The notes: generated by a model not told the origin, from the letters alone. DNA of 64,000 nt from Crocosphaera sp. (GCA_030066295.1 JASJBX010000056.1:32001-96000); one strand, 5' to 3'; counted from the stretch's first letter, positions 17,457 to 26,903 are shown. Translations and numbers: made by a program.

Positions 17457-18752
17457 ATGTTGCGAATCATCACCCACTCAGCTGAGATAAACGCAGAATT
17501 GCAAAGAATCCGCGATCGCCCTTATCGAGACGAGATTCAAGCAAAAGAAGTCGCTGTGGGAGAAATTCTCGACAGAATCAAACACCAAGGAGATCAAGGA
17601 CTGTTTGAACCCTTCCATACCCTCACCACCCCCACTAACCTCAAGGTAAGCGGTTCCGACTTAGACGCAGCCTATCAAAAGGTTTCCAAAGACTTACTCG
17701 ATGCCATCCAAACCGTCAGTCAAAAACTAGAAAGCTTTTATCAACAACAACTGCCCAAACCTTGGGTAAAATTTGAAGCCGACGACGTGGTGGTGGGCAA
17801 ACGCTACACCCCGGTCAAACGGGCCGGCATTTATGTGACTTGGGATCAAGGGTCCCCTATCAGTCGCATCCTGATGCAAACCTTACCCGCCAAAATTGCC
17901 AAAGTCCCCGAGATTATTCTTGTCAGTCCCCCCGATGAAACTGGCAAAGTTCCCCCCGATATTTTAGTGGCAGCACAAATGACAGGGGTTAACCAAATTT
18001 ACCGCTTAGGGGGGGCAAAAGCCATTGCTGCTTTGGCCTACGGAACCGAAACCATTCCCAAAGTAGACGTGATCACCGGAACCGGCGGATTAGACGTGAT
18101 TCTAGCGAAACGAATGGTATATGGAACCGTCACCACCGATACCCCCGTCGATGCCTCAGAATTGTTTATTCTTGCCGATGAAACAGCCAACGAAAGCTAC
18201 ATCGCGGCTGACTTATTAGCCCAAGTCGAACAAGATCCCAGTAGTGCAGTAGTGGTGCTAACAACGGATCTAAGTTTAGCCCAAAAAATTCAGACCAAGG
18301 TACAACAAAAGTTACAAGATAATGCTCATGGTATTCTATCGGAAAAAGCGATCGCCCATTATGGATTGATTGCAGTGGTGGAGTCCCTCGAACAAGGGGT
18401 GAAGATCACCAATCAATTCGCCCCCCATACCGTTATCTTAACTCTGGCTGAACCTTGGGAGGTGGTAGAAAAACTTCGTGCCGTCGACAGCCTTTTAATT
18501 GGCAGCAAGACCCCCAAAGCTATCGAAAGCTATTTAGGCCATGGAGGTGTTATTCTCCCCCCCTCTGGCTTAATTCGTTATGCTTCTTCGGTGGGAGTGG
18601 AAACCTTCTTAAAACCCTCTCATCTCATCGAATATTCCTCGACGGCCTTGCAACAATTAGCCAATGCTTTAGAAATTTTAGCCTTAGCAGAAGGGTTACC
18701 CGCAAGTGCCGATGCCATTAATTTACGATTGCTTGAGGGAGAAGATTATTAG
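17457..18752 (+). CDS. hisD: histidinol dehydrogenase
   Basis: This is a full-length 431-residue HisD that oxidises L-histidinol to histidine in two NAD-dependent steps. Visible motifs include KRAGIYVTWDQG, GVNQIYRLGGAKAIAALAYG, VDVITGTGGLDVILAKR, PVDASELFILADE (DxPAGPSE counterpart), FAPHTVILTL and the zinc-ligand region GHGGVILPPSG. Compared with the common IDMPAGPSEVLV, the sequence reads TDTPVDASELFI and the GxQSH/APEH motifs read EQDPSSAVV and QFAPHTVIL, as in the cyanobacterial second HisD group. This divergence might mean a paralogue, so the physiological assignment is slightly less sure. It is a single gene; an AGCCC/GGGCT hairpin without a T-run follows it. Confidence 0.85.
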   Translation: MLRIITHSAEINAELQRIRDRPYRDEIQAKEVAVGEILDRIKHQGDQGLFEPFHTLTTPTNLKVSGSDLDAAYQKVSKDLLDAIQTVSQKLESFYQQQLPKPWVKFEADDVVVGKRYTPVKRAGIYVTWDQGSPISRILMQTLPAKIAKVPEIILVSPPDETGKVPPDILVAAQMTGVNQIYRLGGAKAIAALAYGTETIPKVDVITGTGGLDVILAKRMVYGTVTTDTPVDASELFILADETANESYIAADLLAQVEQDPSSAVVVLTTDLSLAQKIQTKVQQKLQDNAHGILSEKAIAHYGLIAVVESLEQGVKITNQFAPHTVILTLAEPWEVVEKLRAVDSLLIGSKTPKAIESYLGHGGVILPPSGLIRYASSVGVETFLKPSHLIEYSSTALQQLANALEILALAEGLPASADAINLRLLEGEDY

Positions 18753-18832
18753 GGCAAAGATTCGATACAATTGAAAAACCTTGTTATCCTTGATACTAAT
18801 TAAGCCCCCTTCAGGGCTGAAAAAAAGTGTCT

Positions 18833-20491
18833 ATGAGTCAAAATCCGCCTAAAGCTGAGCATCGTCCAACTCGTTTCGCTTGTTTGCCCTATGGGGTGGG
18901 TCATGAGCAAGAAGGAGTCTGTCTAGAGGTACAACTCGGGCCTCATCATATTTTGCTTGACTGTGGTTTAAAGGATCTGACCCCTTTAATTAATCAAACC
19001 CAAGTTCCTGTAGATGCCGTCGTCTGTAGTCATGCCCATAGTGACCATGCCAGAGGACTCAAAGCCCTTCATGAGACTTTTCCCAACTTACCCATATACG
19101 CCAGTCAAGTCACAAAACAACTCCTACCCCTTAATTGGCCAGAAAAAAATTCCCCGAAAACCGCTAACTTTTGTCAGGGGTTGTCTTGGGAACAACCGTT
19201 TGAATTATTTGACGATTTAACGGTGCAATTATTTCGGGCTGGCCATTTACCGGGGGCCGCGTCTATTCTCTTGACTTATCGGACGGTGGAACGGACGTAT
19301 AAGTTACTGTACACGGGGGATTTTTCTTTATCTAACCTCCAATTAGTTGAAGGGCTTTCTATCGAAGCGTTACGGGGTTTATCCCCTGATATTTTGATTA
19401 TTGAAGGCAGTTATGGGACCATTCGTCATCCCCATCGTCGTCAACAAGAAAAACAATTGATGCAGCGCATTCATGAGTGTTTGACCCACGGATATAGTGT
19501 GGTGTTACCGGTGCCAACGTTGGGATTGGGCCAAGAAATTTTAAAATTATTGCGATCGCATCATCAGTTTACGGGACGAGATTTAGATATTTGGGTCGAT
19601 GGAGAGGTGGCCAACGCTTGCGATCGCTATTTAGACTTACTCCCGGAATTTCCCCTATCGGTACAAAATTTTGCTAAACATCAGTCCTTATTTTGGGATG
19701 ACCGTATTTGTCCCCGTTTAAGTCGTTTGACCCCTCAACAACGGGGAAAAATTGGACAAACCCCCTGCATTGTTTTAACGGATGATCTGACCACGCTTTA
19801 CGATGAAGGGTATTTGTTGTCCGGGTTATGGGTGATGTTATTCCCTGCTTCTCCCCACGAAGGCCAAACCCTAGAATCTCCTGAAATTGTTAATCTGATG
19901 GAACGGATATCGGTTCATAGCGAGTCCTACGTCTTGGCCGAACATAGCGATGGTCGTAACACCACTCAGTTGATCCATAATTTACGACCCCAACATATTC
20001 TTTTTGTGCATGGGTCTCCCATTAATTTAACGGATTTAACCAATTTAGAAGAGTTACAAAATCGTTATCAACTTCATCTTCCCTCCCCCGGACAGTTGGT
20101 CGAACTTCCCATCGGGGATAAATTTATTCAACCAGCAGCCCCCTCTCCTGGGGTTTATGAGGGAGAGTTAAATGATGTTGAGACAAATATTACTGTGACG
20201 TTTCCCCATGCCATTGTGAATGATCCTCACTGGCGTTATTTCGCCGGTACGGGACTGATCGAAGCCCGTTGGCAAGGGGATGAATTAGTGTTACGGGGCA
20301 TTTCTCAACGGGAACTCCTCAACCAAAGTAATACGGATAAGGTATTTAGTGATTTAGATTGTTGTTTAACCTGTTGTCATTATCGGGGTCAACGCTGTTG
20401 GAACTCTCAGTCTCCTCTCTATGGGTTTAAAGTGACTCCAGAGGGCTATTGTCCCGTGTTTGAACCTTTACCCAAACAAGAGGATGAGTAA
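18833..20491 (+). CDS. MBL-fold beta-CASP metallo-hydrolase with C-terminal cysteine cluster
   Basis: The protein of about 552 residues has the metallo-beta-lactamase HxHxDH motif (SHAHSDHARGL) and further metal ligands in AGHLPGAAS and YTGDFSL. It then has a beta-CASP region (TYGT-like SYGTIRHP, VVLPVPTLGLGQE and a distal VLAEHSDGRNTTQL and ILFVHGSP). This is the architecture of RNA-processing nucleases (CPSF73/RNase J-like). A C-terminal extension adds a cysteine-rich stretch (CCLTCCHYRGQRCW, then GYCPVF) that could bind metal. The frame opens at a GTG at 18827; the ATG at 18833 is preferred. No partner gene context. RNA as substrate is inferred from the family. Confidence 0.82.
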   Translation: MSQNPPKAEHRPTRFACLPYGVGHEQEGVCLEVQLGPHHILLDCGLKDLTPLINQTQVPVDAVVCSHAHSDHARGLKALHETFPNLPIYASQVTKQLLPLNWPEKNSPKTANFCQGLSWEQPFELFDDLTVQLFRAGHLPGAASILLTYRTVERTYKLLYTGDFSLSNLQLVEGLSIEALRGLSPDILIIEGSYGTIRHPHRRQQEKQLMQRIHECLTHGYSVVLPVPTLGLGQEILKLLRSHHQFTGRDLDIWVDGEVANACDRYLDLLPEFPLSVQNFAKHQSLFWDDRICPRLSRLTPQQRGKIGQTPCIVLTDDLTTLYDEGYLLSGLWVMLFPASPHEGQTLESPEIVNLMERISVHSESYVLAEHSDGRNTTQLIHNLRPQHILFVHGSPINLTDLTNLEELQNRYQLHLPSPGQLVELPIGDKFIQPAAPSPGVYEGELNDVETNITVTFPHAIVNDPHWRYFAGTGLIEARWQGDELVLRGISQRELLNQSNTDKVFSDLDCCLTCCHYRGQRCWNSQSPLYGFKVTPEGYCPVFEPLPKQEDE

Positions 20492-20558
20492 TTTCCCTGT
20501 TTATGATAGGATGTTGTGTGATCCATAATATAAAAGAGTTGGGAAGGTAGATAACCAT

Positions 20559-20696
20559 ATGGAAACAGTATTCCTTTTAGCAAAATTACCCGAAGCTTAT
20601 CAAATTTTCGATCCTCTGGTAGACGTATTACCAGTTATCCCTTTATTTTTCTTGGCTTTAGCCTTCGTTTGGCAAGCTGCTGTCGGCTTTAAGTAA
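20559..20696 (+). CDS. psbK: photosystem II reaction center protein K
   Basis: A 45-codon gene too short for ordinary ORF calling. The product begins [17 protein letters not shown] and has the PsbK core [18 protein letters not shown] and the end WQAAVGFK. PsbK is a single-helix PSII subunit made with a short leader, the mature protein starting at KLPEAY. The ATG at 20559 is preceded by GGGAAGG. A strong hairpin terminator follows 60 bases later, so this is probably a monocistronic, highly expressed transcript. Confidence 0.96.
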   Translation: METVFLLAKLPEAYQIFDPLVDVLPVIPLFFLALAFVWQAAVGFK

Positions 20697-20755
20697 ACTA
20701 ACACTGACAAAACCTGAAAAATGGTTTAAAACAGTCAAGTTTACTGGCTATTTTG

Positions 20756-20783
20756 AAAGGCATCTGTAACAGATGCCTTTTTT
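20756..20783 (+). terminator. psbK intrinsic terminator
   Basis: GGCATCTG and CAGATGCC form a perfect 8-bp stem with a TAA loop, followed by six T. It may also serve the convergent znuB gene from the other side, since an A-run precedes the stem. Confidence 0.9.
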
Positions 20784-20810
20784 GATCTCTCCTCAAAAAT
20801 GAAGAAAGTT

Positions 20811-21626
20811 CTACCTCTGTAAAGTTTTCGCCCCTAAACTCATTAAATAAGCAGTCCCAGATACTAAAATAATGGTCGCACCGGATGTGACATTAAAAAA
20901 ATAAGATACCATTAATCCTGCTGTCGTAAACAGCATTCCTAAGAGCATAGAAACTAACATAATATATTTAATATCTTTGAGAAATTGACTGGCGATCGCT
21001 GCCGGAATAGTTAACAAGGCAATCACTAAAATTAACCCCACAACCTGCATGACCATCACCACGGTTAAAGCGATCGCTCCTATTAATAATAAATATAAAC
21101 CATCCACAGGGACATTACGGGTCATTGCAAAAGTGGGATCAAAAGAAATGGCTAAAAATTCTTTATAAAATAAACTAACAACTAACACAATAATAATATC
21201 CAAAACCAACATTATCATTATATTTTCTCGAGAAACCGTTAAAATACTGCCAAATAAATAACTCATTAAATCCGCTTTATACCCTGGGGTTAAATCAATT
21301 AAAATAATTCCTATTGCCATCCCCACCGCCCACATAACCCCGATTAAACTATCGGCCCTTTGCTCAGTTTTTCTCACTACTAAACCCATACCTAAAGCAG
21401 ATAATAAAGCAAAAAAAATCGCCCCCAAAATAGGATTAATTTGTAAATAATATCCTAATCCAATCCCTCCATAAGCAGCGTGGGCAATACCACCACTAAT
21501 AAAAACAATGCGATTAATAACGACAAAAGTGCCAATAATTCCACAAGCAATACTAACTAATATCCCTGCAAAAAGGGCATTTCTCATGAAATCAAATTGT
21601 AATAATTCCCAAACTGTTTCTAACAT
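20811..21626 (-). CDS. znuB: zinc (metal) ABC transporter permease
   Basis: The 271-residue protein has about eight hydrophobic helices and the ABC-3 family pattern (GILVSIACGIIGTFVVINR, FISGGIAHAAYGGIGLGY, LLTIPAAIASQFL). It forms the membrane channel for Zn2+ or Mn2+ uptake. It lies 3 bases after the ATPase gene and is the last gene of a znuA-znuC-znuB operon. The zinc assignment depends on the His-rich binding protein at the head of the operon. Confidence 0.92.
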   Translation of the reverse strand: MLETVWELLQFDFMRNALFAGILVSIACGIIGTFVVINRIVFISGGIAHAAYGGIGLGYYLQINPILGAIFFALLSALGMGLVVRKTEQRADSLIGVMWAVGMAIGIILIDLTPGYKADLMSYLFGSILTVSRENIMIMLVLDIIIVLVVSLFYKEFLAISFDPTFAMTRNVPVDGLYLLLIGAIALTVVMVMQVVGLILVIALLTIPAAIASQFLKDIKYIMLVSMLLGMLFTTAGLMVSYFFNVTSGATIILVSGTAYLMSLGAKTLQR

Positions 21627-21629
21627 TAA

Positions 21630-22406
21630 TTATTCATGATAATATAACGGACAATCATGACTAGAAAGAACCCGATGCGGAACCCCATGGGCGATTAAAT
21701 CCACAGGACATTGATAAGTTTGTTCTATAGTTTCCCTACTCAAAGGAGGATCGCCATGAAAAAAGAGACGATGGTTAAGACAGCCTACAGTTTTAACATA
21801 AGTTGAAATTGCCCCAATATCGTGAGAAATCATGATAACAGTGATAAATTGATTTAATTCTTTCAATAACTCATAAATATTGCTTTGTCTTTGCGGATCA
21901 ACACTGGCTGTCGGTTCGTCTAATAATAGTATACGGGGTTCAGATGCCAAAGCCCGCGCAATATAGACCCGTTGACGTTGGCCTCCCGAAAGTTCAGCAA
22001 TAGGGCGATCGCGCAATTCTAGCATTTCTACCTGTTCTAAGGTACGATTGAGAATCATTTCGTCTTTTGCTGTATAAGGCTGCAATAAACGTCGTTTTCC
22101 CAGTCTTCCCATCCGTACCACCTCGGCAACACTAACAGGAAACTCTCGATCTAATTCTAATAATTGAGGAACATAACCAATATAACGCCTCCCTTTACTA
22201 ACCGTATTACCTAAAATCCTTACGGTTCCCTGATAGGGTTTTATTAGCCCTAATAAGAGCTTAAATAAAGTAGTTTTTCCGCCTCCATTGGGTCCAATTA
22301 ATCCTACGAAATCCCCTTCATAAATGGTCAAATTAATGTCTTCTAGAATGGGATCTTTATTATATTTTGCCCAAACATGATTCAGATTAATAATTTCAGT
22401 TTTCAT
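21630..22406 (-). CDS. znuC: zinc (metal) ABC transporter ATP-binding protein
   Basis: The 258-residue ATPase shows Walker A GPNGGGKTT, signature LSGGQRQRVYIARAL, Walker B ILLLDEPTASVDP and switch region MISHDIGAI, as in ZnuC/MntA-type proteins. It starts 12 bases after the end of znuA and is separated from znuB by 3 bases. Translational coupling is likely. Confidence 0.93.
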   Translation of the reverse strand: MKTEIINLNHVWAKYNKDPILEDINLTIYEGDFVGLIGPNGGGKTTLFKLLLGLIKPYQGTVRILGNTVSKGRRYIGYVPQLLELDREFPVSVAEVVRMGRLGKRRLLQPYTAKDEMILNRTLEQVEMLELRDRPIAELSGGQRQRVYIARALASEPRILLLDEPTASVDPQRQSNIYELLKELNQFITVIMISHDIGAISTYVKTVGCLNHRLFFHGDPPLSRETIEQTYQCPVDLIAHGVPHRVLSSHDCPLYYHE

Positions 22407-22418
22407 CAGTTTATACTA

Positions 22419-23390
22419 TTAATTATTGTCTTCTTTTAAAACTTTGGCAAAGGTTTGAGAAACTTCTAATAAGTTCTCAGTCCAATTTTCAGCAAGAGGA
22501 CTAATTAATAAAACCTCTCCATCAATTTCTTTCGCGATAGTTTCTGCCGATTGACTACTCAATTCTGGTTGAGCAAAAATTACTTTTACATTCTCTTTTT
22601 TTGCTTCTTTAATTAAGTTACCTAACTCAGCTGCACTGGGTTCTTGTCCCCCTACTTCCACAGGCACTTGAGTTAAGTTATATTCTTCGGCAAAATAACC
22701 CCAGGCAGGATGAAAAACAATAAATTTACGTTGTTTAAGATCCGCTAAATTCCCCCTAATTTTATCATCTAATTCTTCTATTTCTTGTAAAAAATTATTG
22801 AGATTAGCTTGATAAATTTCTTGATGTGTAGGGTCAAGATTAACTAGGGTTTCATAAATATTTTGTGCTTGAATTTTTACTAATCTAGGAGATAACCAAA
22901 CATGGGGATCAAGGTTAGATTTTTCCTCATCATGACCATGATCATGATCGTGACTGTGATCGTGATCGTGGTCGATCATGGTTAATTTTTCAATTCCTTC
23001 TGTGGAGTCTACGGTTAGCATTTTGGGGTTAGCTTGGCTAATGCGATCCATCCAAACCTTTTCAAATGGGACTCCAATACTAATATAAGCCTCTGCTTCA
23101 CTTAATGCCTGTAGTTGCTGCGGTTTGGGTTCGTAGGTATGGGGAGTTGCCCCTGGTTCTACCATCACATTAACCCTAACACGATCGCCCCCAATTTTCT
23201 TAACAAAGTATTCCTGGGGAGTGATACTCACGGTGATGTCTAATTGATCTTGCTGGTCAGTTTGTTCTTGGTTATCCGTGTTATTCGTCTCGACGTTAAC
23301 AGTATCACTTGAACTACATCCGACAAGACTGTTAACGCCTAAGATTAGGGATAATAGGATTATTGATAACCGTGTTTGGGAAGGCTTCAT
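22419..23390 (-). CDS. znuA: zinc ABC transporter substrate-binding lipoprotein
   Basis: The 323-residue cluster A-1 (ZnuA) protein has a lipoprotein signal (SLILGVNSLVGCSS), metal-ligand histidines in PHTYEPKPQQL, LDPHVWLSP and FHPAWGYF, and a typical metal loop DHDHDHSHDHDHGHDEE between the first two. The His/Asp-rich loop is characteristic of zinc rather than manganese receptors. It binds zinc in the periplasm and hands it to ZnuB. It is the first gene of znuACB, with a Fur/Zur-type palindrome 16 bases before its start codon. Confidence 0.94.
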   Translation of the reverse strand: MKPSQTRLSIILLSLILGVNSLVGCSSSDTVNVETNNTDNQEQTDQQDQLDITVSITPQEYFVKKIGGDRVRVNVMVEPGATPHTYEPKPQQLQALSEAEAYISIGVPFEKVWMDRISQANPKMLTVDSTEGIEKLTMIDHDHDHSHDHDHGHDEEKSNLDPHVWLSPRLVKIQAQNIYETLVNLDPTHQEIYQANLNNFLQEIEELDDKIRGNLADLKQRKFIVFHPAWGYFAEEYNLTQVPVEVGGQEPSAAELGNLIKEAKKENVKVIFAQPELSSQSAETIAKEIDGEVLLISPLAENWTENLLEVSQTFAKVLKEDNN

Positions 23391-23406
23391 CGATTAAGCT
23401 TAAACT

Positions 23407-23425
23407 GAGAATAAGAATCATTATC
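23407..23425 (-). promoter_or_regulatory. Fur/Zur-family operator upstream of znuA
   Basis: GAGAATAAGAATCATTATC matches 16 of 19 positions of the canonical Fur-family palindrome (GATAATGATAATCATTATC). Its position directly before znuA suggests Zur repression under zinc sufficiency. The choice of Zur over Fur is from gene context. Confidence 0.75.
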
Positions 23426-23444
23426 AATATTAAACCATAAAAAG

Positions 23445-23581
23445 AACAGACAGGTTTAACGAAGTCAGAAGTCAGAGGTCAGAAGTTGTTGTTCTGTCCG
23501 GGATTTCTAGCCCGATGGAGAAACATTTTGCCTTGAAAGGCAAGACTTCAGACCCCATTTTCCTTAGTTAACCTGTCTGTT
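23445..23581. repeat. inverted-repeat-bounded intergenic segment between petA and znuA
   Basis: AACAGACAGGTTTAAC (23445-23460) and GTTAACCTGTCTGTT (23567-23581) form a 15-bp terminal inverted repeat with a one-base bulge around a 137-bp segment. Inside are GTCAGAA heptamers and a TTGCCT/AGGCAA hairpin. The look is that of a small MITE-like element or a long cruciform. No target duplication is obvious. Confidence 0.5.
23461..23485 (+). repeat. GTCAGAA-type tandem heptamer repeat
   Basis: Three and a half units of a seven-base repeat (GAAGTCA, GAAGTCA, GAGGTCA, GAAG). The same unit recurs at 43059-43076. Such heptamers are common in cyanobacterial intergenic DNA. Confidence 0.7.
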
Positions 23582-23616
23582 GAGAATAGAAGCGTCTAGC
23601 AGTGGTTTAAACCTGC

Positions 23617-24591
23617 TTAGAAGTTCATTTCAGCCGCTTGGACTCGTTCCACTTGTTTCTTCTTAATCACTAGGAGAATTTGGGCTAACATGATACCAGC
23701 CAAGAAGATGATTAAGCCTGTAATGCGGCCAGGACTTTGCAGAACAACTTCGACATCTTTTTGTCCGAAACCCCCCACATTGGGGTTATTGGTTAAAGCT
23801 TGGCCAGCTTCAACTTCCATGCCTTCAGAAACCATTAACTGAGGGCCGGCGGGGATAGTTTCGTCCACATCTCCTTCTGCTGTAGCGATGGTGACAATGT
23901 AACTACCATCTTCTTGATCGGTAATTTTGCTAATGTTTCCAGCTTTAGAGGCTTTAAAGACGTTATTATTGCTCGGTTGTCCGGTGGGATAGATTTGACC
24001 CCGACCTCGGTTAGCCCCCAAGTGTACCTGATACTTACCAAAGTTAACACTTTTATCATTAGCAGGATCAGGAGAGAGGACAGGGAAAACGATTTCTTGA
24101 TATTGTTCCCCAGGTAGAGGTCCAACGATGACCACATTTTCTTGATCTTCGCGGTAGGGTTGGAAATAGAGACTTCCCACCTCTTCCTTCATTTCTTCAG
24201 GAATACGATCTGCGGGCGCAATTTTGAACCCTTCCGGTAACATTAAAACAGCCCCGACGTTGAGGCCGCCCTTAGAACCGTCTCCGAGAACTTGTTGGGA
24301 GTCGAGATCGTAAGGAATTTTCACCACAGCTTTAAACACTGTGTCAGGTAAAACAGATTGAGGAATTTCTACTTCAGCAGGTTTTTCCGCTAAGTGACAG
24401 TTAGCACAAACAATGCGTCCTGTCGCTTCTCTGGGGGTTTCTGGGGCGGTTTCTTGGGCCCAGAAAGGATAAGCTGAAGCCGTTTGGGTATTACCCATAA
24501 ATAAGACAAGGGTGGCTACAACGATCAAGAAACATCGCAGTAATGTTTGCTTACCCTTAGACCAAATTGCCGAAAAATCGGATATTCTCAT
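23617..24591 (-). CDS. petA: apocytochrome f
   Basis: The 324-residue precursor carries a signal sequence ending in [19 protein letters not shown], so the mature protein starts at Tyr, whose amino group ligates heme. It has the heme motif CANCH ([12 protein letters not shown]), the lysine-rich docking region and a C-terminal membrane anchor ([20 protein letters not shown]). It is the c-type heme subunit of cytochrome b6f on the lumenal side. It follows petC by 73 bases in the conserved petCA operon. Confidence 0.98.
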   Translation of the reverse strand: MRISDFSAIWSKGKQTLLRCFLIVVATLVLFMGNTQTASAYPFWAQETAPETPREATGRIVCANCHLAEKPAEVEIPQSVLPDTVFKAVVKIPYDLDSQQVLGDGSKGGLNVGAVLMLPEGFKIAPADRIPEEMKEEVGSLYFQPYREDQENVVIVGPLPGEQYQEIVFPVLSPDPANDKSVNFGKYQVHLGANRGRGQIYPTGQPSNNNVFKASKAGNISKITDQEDGSYIVTIATAEGDVDETIPAGPQLMVSEGMEVEAGQALTNNPNVGGFGQKDVEVVLQSPGRITGLIIFLAGIMLAQILLVIKKKQVERVQAAEMNF

Positions 24592-24664
24592 TGCTCAGTC
24601 AAAATTATGTAATTCTTAAACAGTAGATGGGGTTATCAGTTGTCAGTTACCAGTTCACTGAAAG

Positions 24665-25207
24665 TTAAGCCCACCAGGGATTTTCATCCGTACGGAAATC
24701 CGTTTCAGTCCATTCGCTGAATACGACTTTATCACCCTCAGTCACATTAACATGAGCTAGGGCTAAAGACAGAGGCGCAGGACCACGAACGACTTTACCC
24801 TGGGCATTGTATTGAGAACCATGACAGGGACACATAAACTTGTCTTCACTGGCATTCCAGGGAACCACACAGCCTAGGTGAGTACAAACGGCATTGATAC
24901 CATAGTCAGCGATGGTGTTATCCCCTTCCACCACGAGGTAAGTGGGATCACCCTTTAACCCTTGGGCTAAAACGCGATCGCCCGCGTTGTGAGTAGCGGT
25001 AAATTCGCTGGCAATGACATCATTACCGAGGGCATCTTTAGCAGTGACACCACCACCGGCGCCACCACTCGAAGGAGGAATAAAATATTTCACCACAGGA
25101 TACAACGCACCAGCAGCAACGCCAGTGATGGTTCCAAAGGTCAGTAAGTTCATGAATTGGCGACGCCCCATATCGGGGACATCGGATGAACCGGATACTT
25201 GTGTCAT
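24665..25207 (-). CDS. petC: cytochrome b6f Rieske iron-sulfur protein
   Basis: The 180-residue protein has an N-terminal twin-Arg-like GRRQFMN followed by one membrane helix, a glycine hinge (SGGAGGG) and the Rieske cluster motifs [10 protein letters not shown] and CPCHGSQYN. It transfers electrons from plastoquinol to cytochrome f. The length and motifs are standard for the major cyanobacterial PetC. It heads the petCA operon. Confidence 0.98.
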   Translation of the reverse strand: MTQVSGSSDVPDMGRRQFMNLLTFGTITGVAAGALYPVVKYFIPPSSGGAGGGVTAKDALGNDVIASEFTATHNAGDRVLAQGLKGDPTYLVVEGDNTIADYGINAVCTHLGCVVPWNASEDKFMCPCHGSQYNAQGKVVRGPAPLSLALAHVNVTEGDKVVFSEWTETDFRTDENPWWA

Positions 25208-25441
25208 AACGATTTAGGGATGGATCTAGGTTAGTTGGCAGGTTGAGAATTCAATCTCAGCGATAATTACAGGTTGTACGTTGTTTAAAAGAATATGATG
25301 GCAACCATGTTTTAGACAAGCAGATGACCAAAATTTTTGTCTCGTTCCATAGACAGAGTTGAGCGGTCTACACAGTCCACATTAAATTATTACAGAAATT
25401 CGTTAATAATCGATAACAACTTTCGGCCAAAAATTATCAGC

Positions 25442-26104
25442 TTACGAAACACGCTGGTCCATCATTTTTTTCATTGTTTCTTGGAATTCGGCAATTTGTT
25501 CGGGTTGGGGTTCCGTTTCTTGCCAGCTTGGGCGTTGACTGAGTTGTTCTATCCAGGCGGTTAATTGGGGGTAAGCAGACAAAGATAGACCTATCTGAGG
25601 CAGAAGTTCCACTAAGGTTCCGGCGACAATATCCGCTAGGGTTAGAGTCTGGCCAACCAAATAGGAGCGATCGCCTATGGTTTTCTCAAACAAGTTAAGC
25701 ACTGTGGCCGTTTTTTCTTGAGCTTTATTTTTGGCTGATTCATCCAGGGTAATAAATCCCATACTCTGACGCAGGAAAGGGGTTATGGCCGGTAATAATT
25801 CATTGAGGGTGACTAGATTGATCATCTTAACCGTGCCTAGCTTTTGAGGATCACTCGGAACTAGGGAAGGGTGGGGATATTTCGCTTCAAGATAATCCAA
25901 AATAGCCAGGGACTCAAAGAGGCTAAAGCGATCATCTACCAACACAGGGATATGATGAAAGGGGTTCAGGGCTAAAAATTCGGGGGTGAGTTGATCGCCG
26001 TTGAGTTTCATCGGTACTGATTCAAAGGATAGCCCTTTTTCTAGTAAAGTAATCCAAACACGACGGGAATTGAAGGAAATGGGTAAATGATAGAGTTTTA
26101 GCAT
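25442..26104 (-). CDS. glutathione S-transferase family protein
   Basis: The 220-residue protein has a thioredoxin-like N-terminal domain (MLKLYHLPISFNSRRVWITL, NPFHHIPVLVDD, SLAILDYLEAKYP, the glutathione-binding ES-like SLAI) and an all-helical C-terminal domain (YLVGQTLTLADIVAGTL). The catalytic residue is probably Ser/Tyr near residue 10. The substrate cannot be told. It is a separate gene, upstream of petC on the same strand but with 234 bases between. Confidence 0.88.
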   Translation of the reverse strand: MLKLYHLPISFNSRRVWITLLEKGLSFESVPMKLNGDQLTPEFLALNPFHHIPVLVDDRFSLFESLAILDYLEAKYPHPSLVPSDPQKLGTVKMINLVTLNELLPAITPFLRQSMGFITLDESAKNKAQEKTATVLNLFEKTIGDRSYLVGQTLTLADIVAGTLVELLPQIGLSLSAYPQLTAWIEQLSQRPSWQETEPQPEQIAEFQETMKKMMDQRVS

Positions 26105-26348
26105 GGCTGTGTCTTCTGGCCTTTCTCAACCATTAATGACATACAGTGGAACCATTGAGGAGAAATCTATTTTATTTTAAGAATTATGAAGTTCTCTTAA
26201 TCGAAAGAATCAATTTTTGCCCCTGAAGAAATGCCCGATTATCCACCATTGGCAAAAGGTTAAGGCTCAGGAATTGTGGTATCGTTGATAATGCTGTAAT
26301 GCGTGCAAAGATTAATATACCCACAAAATCATAATTTGCAGGAGAACA

Positions 26349-26834
26349 ATGGTGAAACGATTCATTCTGATGGCCATCGCTGCTATCTTCTTCTTTTTAC
26401 AATTCCCCATCCATAACGCCAGTGCCTTAGAATTAACCGAGGAAACTCGTACGATCCCTTTGAACGAAGAGGGGGAAATGACCACCCTGAGTAGTCAACA
26501 GATTACCAATGGTAACAGACTCTTTATTCGTGAATGTACCCAATGTCACTTACAAGGGAAAACCAAGACCAATAATAACGTTAGTTTAGGGTTAGAAGAT
26601 TTGTCCCTAGCTGAACCTCCCCGTGATAATGTTTTAGCGATCGTCGATTACTTGAAATATCCCACCAGTTACGATGGAGAAGACGATTACACCGAATTGC
26701 ACGTTAACGTCACTCGTTCCGATCTTTATCCAGAACTAAGAGACTTCACCGAAGAAGATCTCTACGATGTGGCCGGTTACGTTCTAGTCGCGCCTAAATT
26801 AGATTCTTACTGGGGCGGCTCAATTTACTTCTAA
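26349..26834 (+). CDS. psbV: cytochrome c550, photosystem II extrinsic protein
   Basis: The 161-residue precursor has a lumenal signal peptide ending in NASA, mature start LELTEETRTIPL, the heme-binding CTQCH motif, a distal ligand histidine in TELHVNVTRSDL and the conserved C-terminus VAPKLDSYWGGSIYF (all short motifs). It stabilises the oxygen-evolving complex. GCAGGAG precedes the ATG and an intrinsic terminator follows. Confidence 0.97.
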   Translation: MVKRFILMAIAAIFFFLQFPIHNASALELTEETRTIPLNEEGEMTTLSSQQITNGNRLFIRECTQCHLQGKTKTNNNVSLGLEDLSLAEPPRDNVLAIVDYLKYPTSYDGEDDYTELHVNVTRSDLYPELRDFTEEDLYDVAGYVLVAPKLDSYWGGSIYF

Positions 26835-26873
26835 ACTCTGTAATAGAAGCAATTTTGGTTCACTTTCGTCCTC

Positions 26874-26903
26874 ATCTCTCTAGCTTATCTAGGGAGATTT
26901 TTT
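26874..26903 (+). terminator. psbV intrinsic terminator
   Basis: ATCTCTCTAG pairs with CTAGGGAGAT (one T-G wobble) around a 5-base loop and is followed by TTTTTT. Confidence 0.85.

Noticed and set aside
17457-18752. Idea that hisD is a pseudogene because of divergent motifs
   Set aside because: The frame is intact at full length and the zinc-site GHGG region is present; the changes fit a known divergent cyanobacterial subgroup better than decay.
18801-18827. AGCCC/GGGCT hairpin after hisD as an intrinsic terminator
   Set aside because: It is followed by an A-run, not T, on the coding strand and the stem is only 5 bp.
23461-23485. Direct repeats considered as a CRISPR array
   Set aside because: The units are seven bases with no unique spacers; no cas genes are in the window.
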